Positions 1 through 9,232 of a stretch of 11,752 bases of DNA are shown in pieces. The first letter of the stretch is position 1, and every line of letters begins with the position of its first letter. The position numbers and the translations under genes were made by a program. The notes under the pieces were generated by a model. The model was given only the letters and a program-made list of their open reading frames with translations, was not told where the DNA came from and did not search any database. This DNA comes from Phoronis ovalis (Eukaryota > Phoronida > Phoronidae). The stretch covers positions 1-11,752 of the forward strand of contig JAOXYB010050591.1 in the NCBI GenBank assembly GCA_028565635.1. Reading direction: 5' to 3'.

Positions 1-115
1 ATTATAGTTTCCGAGAATTCGTACACCCATATTTTCGGAGAATTTTGTATTTCCCAAATTTCGTACACCCCCCCAAATTAAAAAAAATATTTATTTTTTT
101 TGTACGAATTTGAGA
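1..115. repeat. Decayed ~21-bp-unit repeat with inverted arm (left edge, incomplete)
   Basis: Three related units follow one another at 7-24, 31-49 and 49-66, each a TTTCCG or TTTTCGG block followed by an AATTCGTAC-like block. The first and third start 42 bp apart, or twice 21. CAAATTTCGTAC (55-66) is met by the inverted copy GTACGAATTTG (102-112) across an AT-rich spacer, so this is also a foldback. Unit 7-24 matches 14 of 18 bases of 6035-6052 inside the large foldback element of this window, which suggests a common family. The element probably continues left of base 1. It is too decayed to class further. Confidence 0.5.
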
Positions 116-119
116 AGAA

Positions 120-2577
120 TTACCATATTACAATTTATATCTAGGTGCACATTGAGCTACAGAATTTTAGTACAAACAAGTCTTACTAAAATAAGAGAGA
201 ATTTAAATAGATATTTCACAGTAAAACATTATACAAGTATTTTTTTGTTACCTGACCCACTATGGGACAGGATTGTGCTTGACCTTGATATTGTTATATA
301 GCCAGTCAAAACTAGCTACTTCCAATGTGCCTTAAAAATCCCATGTCTTCAAATGGGCATGCCTTACCTCCACCTACTGGCAAAAGGAAATAACTGCAAA
401 CACCAGCTTTGATTTGTTTGTGCCCAAGGTAAATGGAGTTGAAATTTGACCCAGATCTAAGGTTTGATAGTCAAATATTGAAAGTCATATCCCTTCAAGA
501 TTAAGGTTAAGATGATTGAGAAACTGAGTTAAAGGTTTTCTCATGTATGATATAAACAGAGATGAAGTAGTTAGAAACATTCATAAACATGATATTTAGA
601 TTAAGAATTGTGTTGATAAAGTGATAAACATTGAAAATGCTTTGTTTGTTCTTAGTCTCAACATAAATCATTAGTTTAAGTAATAAATTTTTTTATACTT
701 CTCATGATATCATATATTCACTGTGTACATATGCTTTCCAACAAAAATTGAAAATAAATTTTACCGGTTTTAATAAATTTTAGTCAAATTTAAAATAAGT
801 CTCAGCATTAAAACTTAGTATAAAAAAATCAGTTTACACTTAAGCAAGTCATATAATGATTGCACGTTTGGCTTAATGGTATAATTTGCAGAAGTTTTTA
901 AAAACTAATTTAATTTTTATCTTTAAGTGCTAGAAAAAAACTGAAATACTGCTTGAAACAGTACAGAATGGGGAATATGTCTGTTTCGGTATTTAAAAAA
1001 ACATTCCCAATTTAAATCAATATACCATGTGTTTACATTACTATGATAGTTATATCACAACATGACTTTCTGTTTAATTTGTAGTAACTAGCTTGTTTTA
1101 CCAGTACTAATATTGTGTGACAAACAATAAATATTGACAAATAATCAATGGTCTAGGCAACAATGTAATTCTTTAAAATGAAACCACAAATTTCCACATG
1201 TTTTCACACCTCAATTGTTTAAATGTTAGTTTAGGTAATGTTTAATCAATAGCTTTTTTACAACTTGACCAGTCAAGTAATTCTCATCATAATATAGCAT
1301 TTCTTTAGATACTAGGTTATAAATGCCTGTATCTGTAGAACACAACAGTCAAACTAATATCAGAATGTCAGCCAAAAGGGAGAAACTGTGTATACTGACC
1401 ACTATAGTTTTTACAAATAAGTGTAATTTTTCATGTTGTCAGGTAGATTTTTAAAAAAAAACAGGTTAATGACTAAATCAACCTAGAAATGTTTTCACTC
1501 TTACAAAAGCATTTGAAACATTCTGGTCAATAACTACCATCACATCTGTTCTGGAAGATTTATCGACTTTCACTAAATACTATGTATGCATATTCTCACA
1601 CTAGCTAGGGCCACTCCTATATAAAAGTAGTACAGTTTATTTAAAATTGCAGTTGGGGCTTTAATTACAGTTGTATGATAACAGGGCACTTACAACAGAA
1701 AATAACAGAAAGAGTTATATCATACTAAAATTATGAATTGGTGACATTAAATTTCCCTCATCATTTCATAGCTTCGTATCTTTAAAATGATTCCTACATA
1801 ATACTGCTTTAACAATCAATGACAATCTATACTTGTCAAGGAAATAATATGTACTATATATGTTGGTCAGTGACTGGGTCAAGGTAAAGGATGGTGTTTT
1901 AAGGAGTTTCTGCATGTTTATACATGTTCTTAAAGAATGTATTTATACTATGTTTGAAATTCTGTTTATGATTATTTTAAAACACATGACTTTTAATACA
2001 TGACAAATGGCCTTTTATTTAAGCAGGAGCCTCCTTTCAGATGTAATTAAGTTTATGATTTGTATGTCAAATATGTAACAAACAACTAAATGACCTCAAA
2101 ACTTATGCCTGTGTTAGAGACCATTTTTATTCACCATTTTGCTTATTTACTAACCTTTGCATGTCTATAAAGTAGATACATGTAACAGTTCATGTGGTTC
2201 ATGGGTTTAAAATCTGAAAATGCCATTTGAAGTAGATGATGTCACAGTATCTATATGTTTATCAATTACATATTGATTCTGTGTATGTTTTGGTTATCAA
2301 TAGTTTCCTGTTTGGTTTGGAATGCACTTAAAAATTAGGGGTTGATAGTCATATTTGTTACAAGGCATACCTTAATGAACAGTGGCTTGATGTTGCCATA
2401 GTAACTATTTTGATTTTGTTCACTATAGCTGAACAATGAAACTCTTGTTGATCGCTTGTCAGTATAATGTTATTAGTGTACACTATCTCATGTGAACTGT
2501 GGAGTCACCCTGACAAATGTAATTAAAAATATGGTCAGTACTCCAGTGGGGTTGTGATGCTATGGTACAGCAATAAA
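120..2577. other. Gene-free AT-rich stretch
   Basis: Apart from the CTCF-like motif at 367-380 I see no coding exon, RNA gene or clear repeat here. Open frames are short and stop-rich on both strands. A 22-codon ATG frame lies in 331-399 and contains SNGHALPPPTGKRK, but it has no supporting splice signal that I trust. Composition and lack of structure fit intron or intergenic DNA. Confidence 0.6.
367..380 (-). promoter_or_regulatory. CTCF-like binding motif, minus orientation
   Basis: Read on the minus strand the site is CCAGTAGGTGGAGG. It fits the bilaterian CTCF core CCASYAGRKGGCRS at 13 of 14 positions, with A for the C at position 12. CTCF is the zinc-finger insulator protein that sets chromatin loop ends in many bilaterians. 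It is one of four such motifs in the window. Binding is inferred, and the site could be chance or a fragment of a repeat. Confidence 0.35.
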
Positions 2578-2591
2578 GTGCCACCTAGTGG
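2578..2591 (-). promoter_or_regulatory. CTCF-like binding motif, perfect consensus, minus orientation
   Basis: The minus strand reads CCACTAGGTGGCAC, which agrees with CCASYAGRKGGCRS at all 14 positions. Assuming equal base use, I estimate about 0.006 perfect matches expected by chance on both strands of a window this size. A perfect 9-bp hairpin begins only 4 bp to the right. The core CCACCTAGTGG is itself near-palindromic and is common in dispersed repeats of several animals, so a repeat origin is possible. Confidence 0.5.
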
Positions 2592-2594
2592 TAT

Positions 2595-2618
2595 CAAGTG
2601 AAATAGATGTTTCACTTG
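2595..2618. repeat. Perfect short inverted repeat
   Basis: CAAGTGAAA (2595-2603) and TTTCACTTG (2610-2618) are exact reverse complements separated by the six bases TAGATG. The repeat sits 4 bp from the perfect CTCF-like motif. It could form a 9-bp stem in RNA or cruciform DNA, or serve as a two-fold symmetric protein site. Chance cannot be excluded in AT-rich DNA. Confidence 0.5.
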
Positions 2619-2889
2619 TTTTTAACTGTTTTGGTCTGTGATTATAGTTTAATAAATATATTTTCACAGTTCAGATTTCTTTTGACCTTTATGAACTCAA
2701 GTAGACCATCCAAATATGCAACATCTTTTTGTACATCTAACTGTCTTTAAGGTACAGCTTATTAAAAATAGGAAAAAGGAAAACTGCCCATACCAGCACT
2801 TCTAATTAAAGCAATTTGGAATATCAATTAACCTCTCTAAGTAGAATATGAATATGACAAGTCTGGTAAACAACTGAGAAAAAACAAAA

Positions 2890-3300
2890 TCACAACAGGA
2901 ACTTAACTAAATTAATGTAGTTATTGAGATTATTGACCTCTAAATGACACAAAAACCTAAATTTTGAACATTTAGATGACCTTTTGATGTCGATGTCAAC
3001 TTTTTCTATCCCTAGTATGCTAATAGTCAAAGCTATGTGTACAAGATGATCACCTGTTCTCGAGGTACGGCATATTTCCAATTAAGTGAAAAGATGTCAA
3101 ATGATTGTGATGCTAACATTTTGGAATGTTTTGAGCAATTTTGGAAATTTGACCTCTAAATGGCCTTTTGACCTGAAGTACCATACCTGTATCCCAGACC
3201 GTCTTCCACATATAGTTTGTTGAAAATTGGAAAGAAAGAACATATGAGGAAACTACAATAGGATAGGATAACTGGCAGCAGCAGCTACCCTAATTTATTA
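2890..3300. repeat. Dispersed repeat, copy A (TGACCT-rich family)
   Basis: The segment carries spaced TGACCT hexamers at 2934, 2977, 3150 and 3169. It ends in a block with GGAAAGAA, GAGGAAAC, AATAGGATAG, GCAGCAGC and CCTAAT between about 3223 and 3298. The same blocks in the same order close copy B at 7719-7796, so the two are diverged members of one family. The outer borders are approximate. From memory, similar GACCTTTGACCT-rich repeats are abundant in bivalve and other molluscan genomes. No transposase or reverse transcriptase is encoded, so it is either non-autonomous or a fragment. Confidence 0.5.
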
Positions 3301-3994
3301 GAATCAATTTTCAATAATAAATGTTTTTTATACCAAGCTGAGATACTCTCTAAAATATGATCTTGTTTTCATCAAGTACAATATTTTTTACTCCATTCTT
3401 TAATACAATACATTAGCTTCAGATTGGGGGTAACAATTGCTAGGTTTTGAAGTCACTGTAAAACCTGAACATTATAAAACATGCCAGTTCTATGTTCTAA
3501 TGCACATTGCAAAAGGTAAGTTAAATGTACTCTCCACACTTTTGAACTCCATCAAATAAAGTGCTAAAATAATATACCTGTTTATAATTAGTAATATAAT
3601 TAGTAATGTTGCTGTTAATGACCTGTTTATAAATGTGTTTATGTGTGTGATTATAGACATTATTGTGGGAATTAATGTATATATATATTTTTTGTGTATA
3701 ATTAGTAAACAGATACAGGGATGTTCAAAACTCATCCATCAAGTACATATCTAATCTTGATAGCAATCTGCATTGTATAATATGAACATTTATTTAGTTA
3801 TAGTTAGTATTAATAGCCCTTGTTTTAACACAGGCTACATGCAATGTTCATATATAAAGTTAGAATAAGAGACGTAGTATTTTGGTTTTCATGGCAGAAG
3901 GTACTTATTTCATGGAACCCAAGTTGGTAATTCAGAGGGCAAATTGTATTGATTAGGAGGTATACTTAGGCAACAGATCTTTTGTTCCGAATAA
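3301..3994. other. Gene-free stretch with small repeats
   Basis: There is no coding signal here. The visible structure is three exact copies of a 12-mer (described separately), a second 12-mer ACCTGTTTATAA at 3576-3587 and 3621-3632, and an inverted pair of 11 bp, ATATGAACATT at 3780-3790 with its complement at 3843-3853. Confidence 0.55.
3583..3708 (+). repeat. Three exact copies of TATAATTAGTAA
   Basis: The 12-mer occurs in tandem at 3583-3594 and 3595-3606 and again at 3697-3708. Each copy contains TAATTAG, a homeodomain-type core. The interval also holds an AT dinucleotide run near 3677-3688. This may be an unstable AT-rich repeat or a clustered homeodomain target, and the sequence alone does not decide. 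Confidence 0.5.
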
Positions 3995-4020
3995 GAACAT
4001 TCCTGTAATGTTCAAGTTTA

Positions 4021-4034
4021 CTACCAGATGGCAC
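4021..4034 (+). promoter_or_regulatory. CTCF-like binding motif, plus orientation
   Basis: CTACCAGATGGCAC matches CCASYAGRKGGCRS at 13 of 14 positions, with T for the second C. It is flanked by two short perfect inverted repeats built on GAAC and GTTC, one 7 bp to the left (3995-4013) and one 10 bp to the right (4045-4058). The embedded CAGATGG is also an E-box, so a bHLH factor is an alternative reader. Confidence 0.45.
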
Positions 4035-4058
4035 TATAGTTTGCAGTTCTTGTGAACT

Positions 4059-5915
4059 ACCAATAGCTCGAACATATCACTTTAAAGCATTGCACTCCTC
4101 GTCTAAGAAAGAGAAAATGTAGAGATAAGAGTCTTAAAATTTTGAAGCAGCCTGTCATTGTATTTCAGAGAATTGAAAGTTGACATGATTGTAGAAGAAC
4201 ATTTCTGTTAATTATCCTCACAACAATCATAAATTAAGGAAGGCCTAAAGAGAAAAATAGTCCTAAACATCTCCATAATCCACACACATTTTGGGTTATG
4301 TAATACAGAACTAGTAAAGCATAAACGCTGCAATCAATATGAGGTAAACTAATTAAACAAATATGTACTAATAATAAATTTATACAACTGGGATAGGAGG
4401 GATTACAATGTACGTCACCCACTGTTTACATAGTAAAAAGGTAATTTTATATGTAACGTACTGGCAAAACTAATGATAAAATCAACGAATCAATTACTAG
4501 TCGATCAAAATACTTGCCTGGTGTTGCTAAATGTAGATTTTAATAATCATCTTGTTTTTAAGTACACTCCTAGATTACAACTAATTATTTTGTGATTAAG
4601 GTTTAAACAGAAGTAGTGTCATAGCAGTGCGAAAAATGTCTTTGAAGTAAAACTTTAAAAGCCAAAACAATAGTTTGTAAAACTAATAAAAATAATATTT
4701 ATTAATAATTGTTACTTTGTTCTTTTATTTTACGGCGACAACTGTAAAAGAGATGAGAAAAAATCAATAATAATCTTGCCTGCTAGTTCAATGCCCTTAT
4801 TTATTATGTGTTTATCTTGTTATGTCACACTGTCTGCTCATTTTGACATCTAATCAGTAACATTTTTTAAATCTAATACTTTAGTAAAAGATATCCGAAT
4901 GTGGATATAATTAAAATAAAGGATCTAAATATATATCTTGTGGTCTCTGTTAATTAAAATGACTGACTAGAGCAACTGCATGTGGTATCATGTTTTGATT
5001 GTTCTGCTCTTGTCATTGAATTATTTGTGATTGAAATGTGCACACTAAGAATGTAGTAACTGAATACAAGTTCAAAACCTAGTCGTGTTGTTAGGTACTT
5101 CATTCGAAATGATAAAACTATGTAAATTTGCTTATTTAAAATAACATTATATGCATGATTTCTTTGTCATTTCTTAGGGTACTTCCTTTTAAATGATAAT
5201 TTCAAAACATTTATGTTGCTGTCTAGACTCGTCGTTATCAAATAAATAAAGCTTTTGTCATATTTTTGGGGTATTTAGTTGCTGTCTGTGTGGGAACTCT
5301 TGTTTTACAAAAAAAATAATTAATATTTATCATATTTTGCAGCTTCACAGTTCCTGTTTTTTGTATGTCTGCTAATAAGATTTACATAATTGTGCTTGTA
5401 GATGGTTGTACTCTTTAGTAGCTGCAGGTGAATCTAAATAAATCATTATCTTCACTGCTTATAGTTATACTATAAGTCAATGACCATGAATTTTATCCAC
5501 AAGGGAACCTTTCAAAAGATATGTATCTTATTCATGTGGAGGAAATTGAAGTTTCTTGCATTTTTGATAGCTGAAATCAAATTTAAACTTTCATGCACCT
5601 GTTAGAAATTTGTTTTTGCCATGACATTTTGTCAGCTGACCCATTACTATCTGTAACATCATCATTAGCTAAATCAAGAGCATATTGCTACAGTCCAAGA
5701 TACCAGGAGATAGTAGAAACATGAAGCTGTCATACAAACATACACACTTCTACAAACTGTGGCTCAGAAAGGATTAAAATCTAACCAATGATATCTACCT
5801 TTGAATATTTGTCTCTTACTTATAATTATCATCATCATCGTCAGGTTCATCAAACTCCTCTTAATAGCTGTGTTTATAAATGTGTCTAGTTTATTATGTT
5901 ATAAATTTACACGTT
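4059..5915. other. Gene-free AT-rich stretch
   Basis: I find no coding exon, RNA gene or long repeat. Minor structures are a CTTATAG/CTATAAG hairpin at 5458-5476 and an ATATCC/GGATAT pair at 4891-4908, both of a size expected by chance. It probably represents intergenic or intronic DNA. Confidence 0.6.
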
Positions 5916-5922
5916 TGTATTT

Positions 5923-6281
5923 CAGGCCTACTTAACCAGCGTAGACTCGAACCATCAATCCACACTCATGCACCTGTTTCCTACCATTCGAACCTTTTTC
6001 CGGTCGCACCGAAATTCCTGCTACTCGAACCGTCGTTTCCGTAAACTCGCACAAGTTGCCAGGACCTCATAAAGATTTCCGGAGACTCGGGCCTGCTGTT
6101 CGACAAGTGTTTGAGTTTCCGGAAATCTGTACGAGTGTCTGGCAACTTGCGCGAGTTTACGGAAACGACGGTTCGAGTAGCAGGAATTTAGGTGCGAAAC
6201 CCGTAAAAATGTTTGAATGGTAGGAAACAGGTGCGCGAGTACAAATTGATGGTCCGTGTCTATGCTGGTTAGGTAGGCCTG
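5923..6281. mobile_element. Foldback (MITE-like) element with 21-bp modular arms
   Basis: The whole segment is one long inverted repeat. Arms at about 5923-6090 and 6113-6281 are about 85% identical by hand alignment, with one 3-bp gap. A 39-bp block is exact (6012-6050 against 6151-6189), and a loop of some 20 bp lies near 6092-6112. The ends are CAGGCCTA and TAGGCCTG, flanked by the direct repeat TATTT (5918-5922, 6282-6286), which is a plausible 5-bp target-site duplication, or 7 bp if the terminal bases are shared. Each arm is a string of about eight units of about 21 bp with the core ACTCGNACC then TTTCCG. GC and CpG content far exceed the surroundings. An open frame on the minus strand at 6021-6299 is a by-product, since 21 is a multiple of three. 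No transposase is present. The superfamily is uncertain. Confidence 0.8.
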
Positions 6282-6286
6282 TATTT

Positions 6287-7081
6287 GAGACACCCCCATA
6301 TCATCATGATACCATCAGTGAGTGACCAGTATTTATGGATTTGTAGGAGTTTGTTTTCATGACAATGATGACATAATTTGAACATTGCATGAAAGACAGG
6401 TGATGGTTATTGAAGTTTGGTCAGCATAGAGTGAAAAATTATTGAATTCAATATTTCTATAAATAAATAGAAAGTTGGGTATCATATATTCTAATTTGAA
6501 CATAGGTGTTATTATAGCTTAGATGCCGGACTAAGTGATTAAGCTTTATGAAGTTGAGGGAGTTTACTGTTAATGTTACAAGTGCAAACATTTACACTGC
6601 AACTTGTAGTTTCAACCTGTGTGGCATGTTTGTAACATTCCATCTTTTAATTAACATCAGAGCATACCTGGGTTATTTTCACCACTGTGTTAATGTTGTC
6701 TTGAAACTAACCATATGTGTGAAAAGCTAAGAGATAGCTACTTGATAGTTTGTTTCATCAAAGCTGTTTTTTGTCGTGTTTCTATAACAAGGATCATGTA
6801 TTTCTAATTTAGATTATTAACGTCATCATTATATTATGACATAATTCTTTGAAGTTCCTCATTAAGCTAATGGTATTAAAAAGAGTGATTGCTATGATTC
6901 GTCATGATTGTTGAAACGTTTATTGTGTGTACTAATTAAATATTCAAAAATCGATACAGTTCTTAGCACTTTTCTTGATGATGTGGGTTCTGGAACTATA
7001 TCTTTAAAGGTCACATGTTGTAAAATTTTAACTACAACAATTTATTTATTGCCTGAAAGTAACTTTTTCTAGTACATATGC
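6287..7081. other. Gene-free stretch, one small ATG frame
   Basis: A 60-codon ATG frame on the plus strand spans 6548-6730. It is hydrophobic with several cysteines, but it has T at -3, no signal-peptide layout and no splice context. Frames of this size occur elsewhere in the window by chance, so I do not call it a gene. Nothing else is visible in this stretch. Confidence 0.5.
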
Positions 7082-7124
7082 AATAAAACCTTGAAAACAG
7101 GTTTTATTATTAATCTTTTCAAGG
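7082..7124. repeat. Two overlapping, mutually exclusive hairpins
   Basis: AATAAAACCT (7082-7091) pairs exactly with AGGTTTTATT (7099-7108) over a 7-base loop. CCTTGAAAA (7089-7097) pairs exactly with TTTTCAAGG (7116-7124) over 18 bases. The second left arm uses the end of the first stem and its loop, so only one can form at a time. Both outer ends of the first stem read AATAAA, one on each strand. Function is unknown. Confidence 0.5.
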
Positions 7125-7559
7125 AGTCTGTTATATCATTATGTTATTTTTTATTTAGTAGTAGATAAAATAAGAAACTTTAAACAGATATTATTGTTTA
7201 CCTGGACAGATTTTCAGTTGGCGTCGTGTATGTAATCGATTTGCGTAACCGCCTTCTGCATTCTTAATGGCAATTGCACGACTAAATCAGACTGTATTGT
7301 TGACAAAGCTCTAGAGAGTCAGCTAGGAGACTTCACTTCAGTGCAAAAGGTTTGAAATTATTGATATGAAAACTGTCTTATACTTAGTAACCATTAAAAA
7401 TAGGGATTTGCACAACAAGGAACAAAACATCACGAGGATTAATTATAACAATGCAAGGGAAATGATGGCTTCACTACCTTCATAGTTTTACAATCTTAAT
7501 ATTTAATGTACATTTTCAATATTGGTCCCAAAGGGTTAAATCTAAAACTGGAAAACAGT
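7125..7559. other. Gene-free stretch with a small CpG-rich patch
   Basis: Positions 7222-7280 hold about six CpGs, a TTGCGTAA C/EBP-type octamer at 7241-7248 and the palindrome GCAATTGC, which stand out from the AT-rich surroundings. A 27-codon frame without an ATG crosses it (7190-7273) but lacks convincing exon borders. It could be a small regulatory element or a relic exon. Confidence 0.35.
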
Positions 7560-7800
7560 CTGGAAAGGCAAGGATTACCTTTGGATGACCTTTAAATGAC
7601 TTTTTAACTTTGTTTTTAGACTTTCCTACAAATTTTATCAAAATGACTTCTGGATGTTGTGTAAGTGATGTAAAAACATAACTTTTTGAAAGTTTCATGC
7701 AGTATGAAGATTTTACTGACAACTGGAAAGAAGAAAGCACATAAAAGAGGAAACGTACAAATCCAATAGGATAGCCAAAGCAGCAATCCTAATAATAAAA
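7560..7800. repeat. Dispersed repeat, copy B (TGACCT-rich family)
   Basis: This is a second member of the family at 2890-3300, in the same orientation. The shared right-hand block runs over 7719-7796 with GGAAAGAA, GAGGAAAC, AATAGGATAG, GCAGCA and CCTAAT in the same order. A TGACCT hexamer lies at 7586-7591. Two open frames on the minus strand across 7516-7864 follow from the repeat's sequence and are not called as genes. Borders are approximate. Confidence 0.5.
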
Positions 7801-9232
7801 CATTAGATATATGATTTTTACATAACAAATCAAAAATGAAAATAATTTCTGTTTGAATTACCATCTGTACTGAGACTAATATTCAGAAAGAAAAATTAGA
7901 ACCAGATTTTATTGAAACAGTGATTTGTGTTGCTTTAATCCTTTTAATTTACCTTCAAATATCAGCAACATTTGTAGGTATAGTAACAGTTGCCCTTTTT
8001 CTGTACATTTCATACATGCCATTAATTATGTATATCAGTTATCATTAGCATAGGCATAGATGGAAAATATTATGTAACTGTCTCTGGTAGAAAACATTTG
8101 ACCTGGGTTTTCTTTAGTCACTGCAGATCAATAGCTAAGAGTAGGTTTTTCTTTTGCCATGGTTAAGTTAATAGCTGATTTGCATATTCAGTTGTTCATT
8201 ATGTAGATCGAATGACTTTTCTTTCATGCTGTACTATTCCGCAATTTTGATTGATAATAACAGAAACAGTAAAGGTTGGTAAAAACTGTGTCTGAAGCAT
8301 ACCAGAGGATTTCTGTACTGTTTTTGTAGTACAACAAGACAGTTTTTAACAAATATTTATTTCAAATTCTAATTTCTATGATGAATAATTGTTATTCCCA
8401 GAAGAATTTATCTGTTTCTATTTTTGTTAATTAATTTGACGCATTTAAAATTATTGAGTTTACAAATGGAGGTGTGCTGTGAAATATCTACTACAAACTA
8501 ATGCAACATTACAAGTGTTGTATTTGCCTGTTGAAAGATAATCTATATGTCGTGTTGCTGTGGAGGCGGCAAAGATAATAGAGCTACATTAAAAAATATT
8601 TTAAACTGTGAAGAGTTTTAATTGATGTCTGTTTACTAATAAATGGTATTGATAATGTACTACGCATGAGAAAGGTGTGTATTTAATGCAACACTGTGAT
8701 TGACTGGAAGCAGTGTGGATTTTTTTTAGGATTGAACATCTTTTTTTTCACATTGACATTACTAACTGATTATATAAACTTTTGGCGACTATTAGAATTT
8801 ATATATCAGTTTTGAGGAAACTTTTAAGCGAGTCTGAGACTTGCCTGGAAAGAAAACGGTGGTTTGTACATTTGAAAATGTGTTTGTTTAATAGGATATT
8901 TGCAATCAAGGGAATGGGATCTACTGAAGTTAAAAGTCACTTCTAAAAGCCATTTTTTTTCCATCAGTTATTTTACCGAGATGATGTAACAGAGATATAT
9001 AGTGAATAATCAATATCATAAACAATGTTTCTGTAATTAATTGGGTTGAGCTCTATAACCTACTATACAGAAATCATTACGTCAAGGAATGGATCATTGT
9101 GTTGTACATATAGTCCAGGGATCATACTACATAGTTCAGAAAATTTGGAGTTAACTAACAGCATGTTACAATTTGCAAGAGTTGGAATAACAACTTATAG
9201 TAAATACTTGCTATTAAGCTGTTGCTATATGA
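7801..9232. other. Gene-free AT-rich stretch upstream of the candidate promoter
   Basis: No exon is supported. I see a POU octamer ATTTGCAT at 8178-8185. There are two pyrimidine tracts at 8720-8748, the first ending in AG like a splice acceptor but with no open frame after it. A 24-codon ATG frame at 8547-8621 begins MSCCCGGGK and is treated as a curiosity. Confidence 0.5.

Noticed and set aside
331-399. 22-codon ATG frame containing SNGHALPPPTGKRK, like the end of a coding exon
   Set aside because: No credible acceptor upstream and no family match. The right half overlaps the CTCF-like motif.
869-879. TGGCTTAATGG, a full match to the Pol III A box, suggesting a tRNA or SINE head
   Set aside because: No B box follows at the right distance and no cloverleaf can be drawn.
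2750-2815. Apparent similarity to 376-412 (AAAAGGAAA, ACTGC, ACCAGC)
   Set aside because: The match is short and gapped in low-complexity sequence, too weak to call a repeat pair.
6021-6299. 92-codon open frame on the minus strand, longest in the window
   Set aside because: It lies within the foldback element. A 21-bp unit keeps frame over many repeats, so openness is expected without coding function, and no family is recognisable.
6548-6730. 60-codon ATG frame with several cysteines on the plus strand
   Set aside because: Length is at the background level for this window, -3 is T, and no domain, signal peptide or splice context supports it.
7616-7864. 82-codon ATG frame on the minus strand, hydrophobic
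   Set aside because: It runs through dispersed-repeat copy B. The hydrophobic residues come from T-rich repeat sequence, and there are no splice or promoter signals.
8720-8730. T tract plus AG resembling a splice acceptor
   Set aside because: The following frames close quickly, and a second T tract follows at once. It reads as low-complexity DNA.
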